NCBI GenBank assembly: GCA_003525905.1
Contig: DQIA01000092.1
Coordinates: forward strand, 7,533-18,167
DNA: 10,635 nucleotides
Origin: Clostridiales bacterium
Lineage (GTDB): Bacteria; Bacillota; Clostridia; Oscillospirales; Oscillospiraceae
Reading direction: 5' to 3'
Position 1 is the stretch's first letter, and the number at the start of each line of letters is the position of its first letter. The position numbers and the translations under genes were made by a program. Shown piece by piece: positions 1-6,177 of this stretch. The notes beneath the pieces were generated by a model that was not told the origin of the DNA, ran no database searches, and saw only the letters and a list, made by a program, of their open reading frames with translations.

Positions 1-43
1 TTTAATCAGGAATCAGTATGAGATGACGGCAGCGAGAAAACAA

Positions 44-80
44 CCCCGCAGGAGAAAAGCCTCCTGCGGGGCCGTTTTAT
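44..80 (+). terminator. Rho-independent terminator, 11-bp GC stem
   Basis: A perfect 11-bp stem (CCCCGCAGGAG at 44-54, CTCCTGCGGGG at 61-71) with a 6-nt loop is followed by CCGTTTTAT. It probably ends a plus-strand gene lying left of the window. The first 40 bases carry stops in two of the three plus frames close to the edge, so any upstream coding tail ends at or before about position 21 in those frames. The opposite strand also has a T-rich flank (TTGTTTTCTC), so the hairpin could act in both directions. Confidence 0.8.
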
Positions 81-204
81 ATCCTGTAAGGCGGTCGGTT
101 GACCCGGCTGTAAAATGGTTTGCGTAGAGAAATGTAAAATTATATAAGCTCCGAAACATATGGAACTGTCGGATAAAATTTTCAAAAATTTTGAGGAAAA
201 CATA

Positions 205-232
205 TTCACTTTAGCATGTTTTGCCGTATAAT
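205..232 (+). promoter_or_regulatory. Probable promoter of the Spo0A-like gene
   Basis: A perfect -10 box TATAAT (227-232) lies 16 bp after a weak -35-like TTCACT (205-210). Transcription would start near 239, giving a leader of about 100 nt before the start codon at 342. The stretch 81-341 has no convincing coding region on either strand; it holds this promoter, AT-rich DNA and the hairpin at 288-309. A TGTCGGA heptamer at 167-173 differs by one base from the Spo0A box core TGTCGAA, which may be chance. Confidence 0.5.
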
Positions 233-287
233 AATAGACGCTGGTTGCCCAAAACAACTTTATCCGGCCGCTGACTGAAAACGTTTC

Positions 288-309
288 TCCCGGCGGACGA
301 GCGCCGGGA
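288..309 (+). promoter_or_regulatory. Leader stem-loop upstream of the Spo0A-like gene
   Basis: An 8-bp perfect stem (TCCCGGCG at 288-295, CGCCGGGA at 302-309) with a 6-nt loop lies in the inferred 5' leader, 20 nt before the AGGAG ribosome-binding site at 330-334. No T-run follows, so it is not an intrinsic terminator. It could affect message stability or ribosome access. No known riboswitch motif was recognised. Confidence 0.4.
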
Positions 310-341
310 AGACAACAGAGCACGAAGAGAGGAGAAAACTT

Positions 342-773
342 ATGATCACCGCTGAATCCCTGTTTTTTGCGATTCTGGGAACGACCCGGGCCGAGATCAC
401 TCCCTCCGTCCTTGCAACGGAGATCACTGCCGAGCTGCTGTTTGACGAGAACCTCGGCTTTGACGACTTCCGCATCACGAAGGATGTGTATCCCACCGTT
501 GCCAAGCTCCTGCGCCGCAGCTCCGATTCGGTATCCCGAAGCGTCGAGCGCATGACTGCGCGCCTGTGGCGCTGCGGAAGCCCGGAGCAGCTGCGAAAAA
601 TCACCGGGCAGGAGCGGCTGCTGCCGCGTCCCGCCCGGGAAACGATCCTGTATCTGGCGTATTATCTGCGTGCGGAGCGTCCGATCTCTGCGCTGCGGTA
701 CGGAACGGATGTCCCGCCGAACCGGGATCAGCGCGTGATGATCGCCTCGCGTTCCGCGCCGACGGAGACGTAA
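342..773 (+). CDS. Free-standing Spo0A C-terminal-domain DNA-binding protein
   Basis: This 143-residue protein resembles the DNA-binding effector domain of Spo0A, the master regulator of sporulation. The clearest match is residues 45-78: ITKDVYPTVAKLL followed by SVSRSVERMT and RLWRCG, which parallels the ITKVLYPDIAKKF, SRVERAIRHA and AWSRG stretch of Spo0A that carries its helix-turn-helix. Residues 96-112 (RPARETILYLAYYLRAE) parallel the KPTNSEFIAMVADKLRLE tail helix. There is no receiver domain and no room for one, so phosphorelay control as in Spo0A is unlikely. The start ATG has AGGAG 7 nt upstream. The last 15 residues are read antisense to the end of purA. Family assignment is by motif recall; the target genes are unknown. 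It could be a sporulation modulator or an unrelated regulator that borrowed the fold. Confidence 0.75.
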   Translation: MITAESLFFAILGTTRAEITPSVLATEITAELLFDENLGFDDFRITKDVYPTVAKLLRRSSDSVSRSVERMTARLWRCGSPEQLRKITGQERLLPRPARETILYLAYYLRAERPISALRYGTDVPPNRDQRVMIASRSAPTET

Positions 774-2002
774 GAAATGTGGCAGCCGATGGCCTTTTCC
801 ACGGTCTCTACATAGTCGCGCGCTTCCTTCGGCAGGTCCTCATAGCGGCGCACGCCGGAGATATCGCAGCTCCAGCCCGGCATGGTGCGGAAGACGGGCT
901 TTGCCTCCGGCAGGATGGCAGGGAAGGGGAAATCGTCCGTCAGCGCGCCGTTCAGCTCATACTGCACGCACAGCGGGACCTCCTTCCTGCCGGACAGCAC
1001 ATCCAGCTTCGTCAGCGCGACCTCGGTCGCGCCCTGGATGCGGCAGCCGTAGCGCGTGGCGACAAGGTCGATCGGGCCGACGCGGCGCGGACGGCCGGTG
1101 GAAGCGCCGTATTCGCCGCCCTTTTCACGCAGGTTCTCGGCCTTCTCGCCAAACCACTCTGCTGTGAACGGGCCTTCGCCGACGCAGGTGGAGTAGGCCT
1201 TTACGATGCCGACGGTACGGTCCACATGGCTGCCCGGCATACCGGCGCCGACGCAGGCATAGCCCGCGATGGACGAAGAGGAGGACGTGTAGGGATAAAT
1301 GCCGAAATCGATGTCGCGCAGAGCGCCGAGCTGGGCCTCGAACATGATATTTTTGCCGGCTTTTTCGGCCTCATAGAGGTACTTGGGCACGTCGCACAGG
1401 AACGGACGCAGCTTGCCGCCGAACTCCTCGCACCAGGCGAGCATGTCCTCGAGCTTGTAGGGCTCTGCACCGTAGACATTGTGGATGATGAGGTTCTTCC
1501 ACTCCAGGATGGTGGCCAGATGGGCCTTGAGGTGCTCCGGGTAGAGCAGCTCACCGAGCATGACGGTCTTCTTCTGATATTTATCGGAATAAACGGGCGC
1601 GATGCCGCGCAGCGTGGAGCCGTACTTCCGATCCTTCAGACGGGCCTCCTCCAGACCGTCGAGTGCGCGGTGGAAGGGAAAGACGATGGTGGCACGCTCC
1701 GAGATCTTCAAATTCTCCGGCGTGATGCGGATGCCGTGCGCACGGAGATTGTCGATCTCGCGGCACAGGTCTTCCAGATCGATGACGACGCCGTTGCCGA
1801 GCACATTCACAACGCCCTCGGAGAAAATGCCGGACGGGATGAGATGCAGGGCAAACTTGCCGTACTCATTGACGATGGTATGACCGGCGTTGTTGCCGCC
1901 CTGATAGCGAATGACAATATCATAATCCTTTGCGATGAGGTCGACCATGCGGCCCTTGCCTTCATCGCCCCAGTTGATGCCGACGACTGCACAATTGCTC
2001 AT
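728..2002 (-). CDS. purA: Adenylosuccinate synthetase, divergent clostridial-type clade
   Basis: PurA joins IMP and aspartate using GTP to form adenylosuccinate, the first committed step from IMP to AMP, in the cytoplasm. The 424-residue length fits the family. The P-loop-like GDEGKGR is at 12-18, with the catalytic pair Asp13 and His41 (GGNNAGHT) at the same numbers as in E. coli. The usual GAQG IMP-contact motif reads FEAQLG (221-226), keeping Gln224, and the following block reads DIDFGIYPYTSSSSS rather than the usual DIDHGTYPYVTSSN. The usual GTTGRGIGP reads GSTLRGIAP (128-136). The core C-terminal blocks (TGRPRRVG, TKLDVLSG, PGWSCDISG, YVSVG) are present. I chose the ATG at 2002 because it is where the family begins, AGGAG lies 10 nt upstream, and the inferred transcription start near 2049 leaves almost no leader for the in-frame GTG at 2044. 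Confidence 0.95.
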   Translation of the reverse strand: MSNCAVVGINWGDEGKGRMVDLIAKDYDIVIRYQGGNNAGHTIVNEYGKFALHLIPSGIFSEGVVNVLGNGVVIDLEDLCREIDNLRAHGIRITPENLKISERATIVFPFHRALDGLEEARLKDRKYGSTLRGIAPVYSDKYQKKTVMLGELLYPEHLKAHLATILEWKNLIIHNVYGAEPYKLEDMLAWCEEFGGKLRPFLCDVPKYLYEAEKAGKNIMFEAQLGALRDIDFGIYPYTSSSSSIAGYACVGAGMPGSHVDRTVGIVKAYSTCVGEGPFTAEWFGEKAENLREKGGEYGASTGRPRRVGPIDLVATRYGCRIQGATEVALTKLDVLSGRKEVPLCVQYELNGALTDDFPFPAILPEAKPVFRTMPGWSCDISGVRRYEDLPKEARDYVETVEKAIGCHISYVSVGAEREAIITR

Positions 2003-2034
2003 AATATTTCTGCTCCTGTTTCTGCCCAATGGGC

Positions 2035-2063
2035 TTGATTTCACACAACGTGCCTATTATAAT
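2035..2063 (+). promoter_or_regulatory. lysR promoter, overlapping the purA promoter
   Basis: On the plus strand TTGATT (2035-2040) and a perfect TATAAT (2058-2063) are separated by 17 bp. The predicted start is near 2070, about 65 nt before the LysR ATG at 2135. Its -10 overlaps the purA -10 by four bases, so RNA polymerase should not be able to occupy both at once. Confidence 0.6.
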
Positions 2064-2084
2064 ACAAACCGAGGCATAAGTAAA
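2056..2084 (-). promoter_or_regulatory. purA promoter, sharing its -10 with the lysR promoter
   Basis: On the minus strand TTTACT (plus 2079-2084) and a perfect TATAAT (plus 2056-2061) are separated by 17 bp. The predicted start is near 2049, about 47 nt before the purA ATG. The -10 lies in the perfect palindrome TATTATAATA (2055-2064), which also supplies the plus-strand -10. Confidence 0.65.
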
Positions 2085-2134
2085 ACATGAATATCTTATG
2101 CAAGACATCAATAATTCTGATGGGGCGTGAGACC

Positions 2135-3052
2135 ATGACAGCCAAGCTGGAGCAATACCGGATATTTAAAGCAATTGCCGACACGGGAAATATTTCCCGG
2201 ACGGCCAAGCAGCTCTATTTGTCGCAGTCGGCCGTCAGCCAGTCGCTGCAGCAGCTCGAAAGCGCCCTCGGCGTGCGGCTGTTTTCGCGGACGGCGCGCG
2301 GCGTGACGCTCACGGCGGAGGGGAGCGTGCTCTATGACTATGCAGCGCAGGCGCTGTCCCTGCTCGAGGCGGGGGAGGCGCGCATCGCACAGTCGCGTGA
2401 GCTTCTGAAGGGCGAGCTGTCCATCGGCGTGAGCAGCACGCTGACGAAATACTATCTTCTGCCCTTCCTGCGGGACTACCATCAGCAATACCCGCATATC
2501 CATGTGCGCATCCTGAACGGAACGAGCCGCCGTGTGCTGCAGCTGCTCGGCAGCGGGCAGGTCGAGCTTGCGTTTGCGACCTACACGCCGGATGCAGACA
2601 GTTTTTCCGTTTTCCCGTGCTTTGATACGCACACGGTGTTCGTGGCGGCGCCGGATTATCCCTGCGATTTTGACCGCGTGTATACGCTGCAGGAGATCAG
2701 CGAATTCCCGCTCATCCTGCTCGAGCGCGAGGCAAGCTCGCGCCGCTTCCTGGAGGACTGCTTCCTGCAGCGGGGTCTGCGCCTGCAGCCGGAGATCGAG
2801 CTGGCCAGCCACAACCTGCTCATCTCGCTGGCGCGCATCGGCCTCGGCGTGGCGGGTGTGACGGAGGAGCTGTCGCTCTCCGGCCTGAACCGCGGCGTCG
2901 TGCGCAAGCTGCATTTGGCCGAGGAGATCCCGTCGCGCCGCGTCGTGCTGTGCACGCGCCGCAATACGCCGCCGTCGGCCGCGGCAGGGCGGTTCATGGA
3001 GATGATCCGCGCCAACCACGGGTTCGACCGCCCGGCGGAGCAGGACGGTTAA
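2135..3052 (+). CDS. LysR-type transcriptional regulator
   Basis: This 305-residue protein has the full LysR layout. The N-terminal winged helix-turn-helix spans about residues 5-63, with AKQLYLSQSAVSQSLQQLE at 24-42 as the family signature and RLFSRTARGVTLTAEG after it. A linker helix follows, and the periplasmic-binding-like effector domain starts near residue 94 (GELSIGVSSTLTKYYLLPFL). LysR regulators bind a small-molecule co-inducer and usually act as tetramers. The ATG at 2135 matches where family members begin; the upstream site is poor (GGGGCG), and in-frame ATGs at 2087 and 2120 are alternatives with no better site. The gene diverges from purA through a shared promoter region, the classic position for LysR autoregulation, but nothing in the sequence shows that purA is its target. 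The ligand cannot be deduced. Confidence 0.92.
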   Translation: MTAKLEQYRIFKAIADTGNISRTAKQLYLSQSAVSQSLQQLESALGVRLFSRTARGVTLTAEGSVLYDYAAQALSLLEAGEARIAQSRELLKGELSIGVSSTLTKYYLLPFLRDYHQQYPHIHVRILNGTSRRVLQLLGSGQVELAFATYTPDADSFSVFPCFDTHTVFVAAPDYPCDFDRVYTLQEISEFPLILLEREASSRRFLEDCFLQRGLRLQPEIELASHNLLISLARIGLGVAGVTEELSLSGLNRGVVRKLHLAEEIPSRRVVLCTRRNTPPSAAAGRFMEMIRANHGFDRPAEQDG

Positions 3053-3065
3053 CGGCCGGCCTGTC

Positions 3066-3089
3066 AAAAAAGTCCCCTCGGGCCTTTTT
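3066..3089. terminator. Weak bidirectional terminator-like hairpin between lysR and tex
   Basis: An A-run (3066-3071), GTCCC, a CTC loop, GGGCC and a T-run (3085-3089) can fold into a short stem with one bulge and one mismatch. It lies just after the lysR stop and carries a T-run on either strand, as expected between convergent genes. The G/C part of the stem is only three to four pairs, so function is uncertain. It adjoins the palindromic repeat at 3104-3161 and may belong to that element. Confidence 0.35.
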
Positions 3090-3103
3090 CGCCAAGCTGC
3101 TTC

Positions 3104-3161
3104 CAGAATTGCAAAATCAATTTTTGTAGTATGATTTTGCAATTCTGCCGCTGCGGCGGGG
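3104..3161 (+). repeat. Palindromic intergenic repeat, copy A
   Basis: A 16-bp perfect inverted repeat (CAGAATTGCAAAATCA at 3104-3119, TGATTTTGCAATTCTG at 3132-3147) with a 12-nt loop is followed by a GC-rich tail to 3161. A second copy in opposite orientation lies at 5570-5627. Aligned by eye without gaps the two agree at about 49 of 58 positions, and both arms plus most of the tail are conserved. It sits between the convergent lysR and tex 3' ends. It may be a small non-autonomous mobile element or a REP-like repeat. Confidence 0.75.
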
Positions 3162-3223
3162 GATGGAACGCGAAAGGACACCCTGACGGTTTCCTTTCAC
3201 ACTTTTCTTCCCTCCGAAACTTA

Positions 3224-5419
3224 TTACCGGGCAGTTTTCTGACAGTCCGGGCCGGTTTCGCCGTCCTTCGGCACGCCGCGCATGGTCAGACTGATGCGCT
3301 TGCGCTTCTCATCGACTTCCAGCACGGCTACGCGCACGATATCGCCGACGGACACGGCCTCGGACGGGTGCTTGATGAATTTATTGCAGACCTGCGAGAT
3401 GTGAACAAGGCCGTCCTGGTGGACGCCGATGTCTACGAACACGCCAAAGTCAATGACGTTGCGCACGGTCCCCGTGAGCACCATACCGGGCTTCAGGTCC
3501 TTCAGCTCCAGAACGTCCGTGCGGAGCGCAGGCTGCGGCAGTTCATCGCGCGGGTCACGGCCGGGCTTGCACAGCTCGCGGACAATGTCGCGCATCGTCG
3601 GCAGACCGATGCCGCAGGCCTCTGCGGCGCGCGCAGGGCCGTAGGCCTCCAACCGTGCGGGCAGCTCGGTCAGCGCGCCGACGTCCGCAAGACGATAGCC
3701 GCACAGGCCCAGCAGCGTCTCTGCCGCGGCATAGGACTCCGGATGCACGCCGGTGTGATCGAGCACCTGCGGGCTTTCCGGCACGCGCAGAAAGCCTGCC
3801 GCCTGCTCATAGGCCCTCTGGCCGAGCTTCGGCACCTTCAGGACCTGCCGCCGCGCCGTAAAGGCCCCGTGCTCCTCGCGATAGGCGACGATGTTCTTTG
3901 CCGTCGTGGCGTTCAGACCGGCCACGCGCCGCAGCAGGGAGGGGGAGGCCGTGTTCAGATCGACGCCGACGGCGTTGACGCAATCCTCCACCACGCCGGA
4001 GAGCGCTTCGTCGAGCTGCTTTTCCGGCACGTCGTGCTGATACTGACCGACGCCGATGGCCTTCGGGTCGATCTTGACCAGCTCGGCCAGCGGGTCCTGC
4101 AGCCGCCGCGCGATGGAGACCGCGCTGCGCAGGTTGACATCGTACTGCGGAAATTCCTCCGCCGCCAGCGGCGAGGCGGAATAGACGGAGGCGCCCGCCT
4201 CTGAGACGATCATATAGGCCGCGCCGTGCTTCTGCCGCAGCAGCTCGCAGACCATGGCCTCCGTCTCGCGCGAGGCTGTGCCGTTGCCGAGGGCGATGTG
4301 CGTGACCCCATACCGATCCATGAGCCGCCGGAGCGTTTCGATCGCTTCGGCGCGTTTTGCTTTGGAGAACGTGGGGTAGACGACGGCGGTGTCCAGCACC
4401 TTGCCCGTCGGGTCAACGACGGCGACCTTGCAGCCGTGGCTGTAGCCTGGGTCGAGGCCCATGGTCACATGGCCGCGCACGGGCGGCTGCATGAGCAGCG
4501 GCCGGAGATTCAGAGCAAAATTGCGGATGGCTCCCTCGTTGGCCTGCTCCGTGAGCGCGGCGCGCAGCTCGCGCTCCATGCTGGGCGCGATGAGGCGGTC
4601 ATACGCGTCCTCACAGGCGGCGCGCAGGAAGGCAGCTGCGCCGCCGCCCGGCACGAGCACGCAGCGGCGCACGCAGATGAGGGCCTGCTCGCGGTCCATT
4701 TCCAGCGTGACCTTCAGAAAACCCTCGCGTTCACCGCGGTTCACGGCGAGAATCTGGTGGCCCTGCAGCCTGGACACCGGCTGGCGGAAGTCATAATAGA
4801 GCTGATAGACGGAGGTCTCCTCCTCCTTTCCCTTCGCGGCCTGCGTGCGCAGAACGGACTGGCGCTGCATCAGGCTGCGGAGGGCCTTGCGCACGGCAGC
4901 ATCGTCGGAGACGGTCTCCGCCACGATGTCGGACGCACCGGCCAGTGCGTCCTCCGGCGTCTCCACGCCGCGCGCCGGGTCTGCGAATCCGGCGGCAAGC
5001 GTGAGCGGATCGGGCAGATCGCGGGCCTGCCCCAGCAGCTGCTCAGCCAGCGGCGCAAGGCCGCGCTCCCGGGCGATGGTCGCGCGCGTGCGGCGCTTCG
5101 GCTTATAGGGCCGGTATAGGTCCTCCAGCTCCGATAGCGTCACTGCGGCCTGCAGAGCAGCGTCAAGCTCGTCCGTCAGCTTCTCCTGCGCGGCGATGGA
5201 GCGGCGGATCTCCTCACGGCGCTGGGCCAGATTGCGCAGATACTGCAGGCGCTCTGCCAGTGTGCGCAGCGTCGTGTCATCCATTGCGCCGTGCTGCTCC
5301 TTGCGGTAGCGGGCAATGAAGGGGATGGTGTTCCCCTCGTCAAGCAGGCGGACGACCGCCCCCACATGCTGCGGCTTCTGCCCCAACTCAGCTGCCAGCA
5401 GCCGGATCATATCTTCCAT
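3224..5419 (-). CDS. tex: Tex family RNA-binding protein with S1 domain
   Basis: This 731-residue protein matches the Tex family (about 720-780 residues), conserved nucleic-acid-binding proteins that in Firmicutes are linked to transcription, translation and ribosome association. Domains in order: the helical N-terminal region beginning MEDMIRLLAAELG with the hallmark LLDEGNTIPFIARYRKE near residues 25-41; DLYRPYKPKRRTRA near 100; a YqgF/RuvX-like fold from about 318 (VTMGLDPGYSHGCKVAVVD); helix-hairpin-helix repeats from about 487 (LNTASPSLLRRVAGLN, then VPKLGQRAYEQAAGFLRV); and a C-terminal S1 domain at about 640-712 (GMVLTGTVRNVIDFGVFVDI, DGLVHISQV). The frame stays open to 5722, but that extension runs through a repeat and two hairpins; the ATG at 5419 has GGAGGAG 6 nt upstream and starts where the family starts. 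It converges with lysR and appears monocistronic. Confidence 0.95.
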   Translation of the reverse strand: MEDMIRLLAAELGQKPQHVGAVVRLLDEGNTIPFIARYRKEQHGAMDDTTLRTLAERLQYLRNLAQRREEIRRSIAAQEKLTDELDAALQAAVTLSELEDLYRPYKPKRRTRATIARERGLAPLAEQLLGQARDLPDPLTLAAGFADPARGVETPEDALAGASDIVAETVSDDAAVRKALRSLMQRQSVLRTQAAKGKEEETSVYQLYYDFRQPVSRLQGHQILAVNRGEREGFLKVTLEMDREQALICVRRCVLVPGGGAAAFLRAACEDAYDRLIAPSMERELRAALTEQANEGAIRNFALNLRPLLMQPPVRGHVTMGLDPGYSHGCKVAVVDPTGKVLDTAVVYPTFSKAKRAEAIETLRRLMDRYGVTHIALGNGTASRETEAMVCELLRQKHGAAYMIVSEAGASVYSASPLAAEEFPQYDVNLRSAVSIARRLQDPLAELVKIDPKAIGVGQYQHDVPEKQLDEALSGVVEDCVNAVGVDLNTASPSLLRRVAGLNATTAKNIVAYREEHGAFTARRQVLKVPKLGQRAYEQAAGFLRVPESPQVLDHTGVHPESYAAAETLLGLCGYRLADVGALTELPARLEAYGPARAAEACGIGLPTMRDIVRELCKPGRDPRDELPQPALRTDVLELKDLKPGMVLTGTVRNVIDFGVFVDIGVHQDGLVHISQVCNKFIKHPSEAVSVGDIVRVAVLEVDEKRKRISLTMRGVPKDGETGPDCQKTAR

Positions 5420-5487
5420 TCCGATCTCCTCCGTGTGTTTCGGATACGGCGGCCGTGCCAACATGGCCCAGCCGCCTGTTTTTCTGT

Positions 5488-5496
5488 ATTGTACCA
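5488..5496 (-). promoter_or_regulatory. Probable tex promoter, extended -10
   Basis: The minus strand reads TGG directly before TACAAT (plus 5488-5493), an extended -10 element. Only a T-rich, poor -35 is seen upstream, as is common for TGn promoters. The predicted start near 5481 gives a leader of about 60 nt to the tex ATG at 5419. The terminator at 5526-5554 lies immediately upstream, so tex would be insulated from transcription coming from the right. Confidence 0.5.
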
Positions 5497-5525
5497 TGTT
5501 TTCCGGAAAAAGAAAAGGAAAACGA

Positions 5526-5554
5526 GAACCCCGCCGGAGCAGCCGGTGGGGTTC
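5526..5554 (-). terminator. Minus-strand terminator-like hairpin upstream of tex
   Basis: A 12-bp stem (5526-5537 with 5543-5554, one G-T pair) and a 5-nt loop are followed, reading the minus strand, by TCGTTTTCCTTTTCTTTTT. The plus strand has no T-run after the stem, so it points leftward. It would end transcripts entering from the right before the tex promoter. Confidence 0.55.
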
Positions 5555-5569
5555 GGTGAATCGCAGGCC

Positions 5570-5627
5570 TCCCGCCGCCGCGGCAGAATTGCAAAATAAT
5601 GCTGCAAAGTTTTGTTTTGCAATTCTG
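5570..5627 (-). repeat. Palindromic intergenic repeat, copy B
   Basis: Inverted partner of the repeat at 3104-3161. Its 13-bp arms (CAGAATTGCAAAA at 5584-5596, TTTTGCAATTCTG at 5615-5627) are identical to the inner 13-bp arms of copy A and are separated by the same 18 nt, with the GC-rich tail on the 5570 side. The loop has diverged most. Similarity may continue past 5627, where AGGGATTTTTCAACA resembles the reverse complement of copy A flank 3061-3077. Confidence 0.75.
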
Positions 5628-5647
5628 AAAGCCAAAAGGGATTTTTC

Positions 5648-5682
5648 AACAAAATGGGGGCTGCTCCAAAAGAAGCAGCCCC
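5648..5682 (-). terminator. Minus-strand intrinsic terminator
   Basis: A perfect 9-bp stem (GGGGCTGCT at 5657-5665, AGCAGCCCC at 5674-5682) with an 8-nt loop is followed on the minus strand by CATTTTGTTG. It would stop a leftward transcript. The nearest protein gene on that strand, the XRE gene, ends about 500 nt away at 6178, so the terminator better fits a transcript started at 6045. Confidence 0.6.
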
Positions 5683-6177
5683 GCGGAAGAGACAGATAAA
5701 ACAAGATGTTCGACAATACCAATACTTCACTTCAAATTATTAGGAGATGCTAGAAAGGAGAATAAGATAGTAAGAAAAAATTACCCATACTCGCGGTTAA
5801 CTCTTGCCTGACCAAATAACGAAAGAAAGAAGAAAAGATGAAAACGAACGTGGACTGAGCCGCGGGGATCCCAGAGTGCAGCCCATAGCCTCTGCAGGAC
5901 AGGCCTGCTCACAAAGACGGCTGCGCACACCGCTCTGTGCGGGACAGGAGAACGAACGAGCGGGACCGGTCAATGGCGAACCATGCAGCGCTGCGGCGGC
6001 CGCCGCGCTGCTCCGACTATGTTCAGAGGAGATCTTCTCCTCTCTGGTGCCAGTTTACCATGTTGTGCAAAAAAGTGCAAGCATGTTACGTCTAAAAATT
6101 CATGGCGAATTCAACAAATTATAGAAAGAAAAACTGGCAATATCGACAAAATAGGGAGAAAATGGAATTTTCAGCGC
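5683..6177. other. Non-coding, structured segment; candidate RNA locus
   Basis: No open frame here looks like a protein: the longest plus frame starts at a TTG without a ribosome-binding site and has low-complexity, arginine- and alanine-rich content. AT-rich flanks (about 5690-5850 and 6055-6177) surround a GC-rich core (about 5850-6045) with many local stems: an 8-bp hairpin at 6025-6043, a GCGGCGGCCGCCGC palindrome near 5990-6006 with extra outer pairs, ATGG/CCAT around a tetraloop near 5970-5985, and a 6-bp CGCACA/TGTGCG stem near 5925-5945. A minus-strand promoter at 6052-6080 reads into it and terminators lie at 5657-5682 and, more weakly, at 5775-5800 (an imperfect stem before a T6 run). 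I could not match it to 6S, RNase P, SRP, tmRNA, T-box or a riboswitch. A minus-strand RNA of about 260-390 nt is the best guess. Confidence 0.35.
6052..6080 (-). promoter_or_regulatory. Minus-strand promoter entering the non-coding segment
   Basis: On the minus strand TTGCAC (plus 6075-6080), a 17-bp spacer ending in TGG, and TAAACT (plus 6052-6057) form a plausible extended -10 promoter. The start would be near 6045, so the RNA would begin almost at once with the AGAGGAGA/TCTCCTCT hairpin (6043-6025). It lies about 100 nt past the stop of the XRE gene on the same strand. Confidence 0.45.

Noticed and set aside
6..323. Minus-strand 105-codon open frame at the left edge
   Set aside because: It spans the terminator at 44-80 and the promoter of the Spo0A-like gene, and has no family-like features.
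566..2038. Plus-strand 490-codon open frame opposite purA
   Set aside because: It is an antisense shadow of the well-supported purA gene, produced by high third-position GC.
5838..5858. Tiny plus-strand ORF (MKTNVD) followed by GC-rich stems, considered as an attenuator leader peptide
   Set aside because: There are no runs of a regulatory amino acid, no clear ribosome-binding site, no promoter and no downstream plus-strand biosynthetic gene.
5850..6045. Known structured RNAs (6S, RNase P, SRP, tmRNA, T-box)
   Set aside because: I looked for hallmark motifs such as GAGGAAAGTCC, GGAAGGAAGCAGC and the T-box GGTGGNACCGCG and did not find them on either strand.
5804..6124. Plus-strand 106-codon open frame in the non-coding segment
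   Set aside because: It begins with TTG without a ribosome-binding site, its composition is arginine/alanine-rich and low in complexity, and it runs through several hairpins. No family is recognisable.
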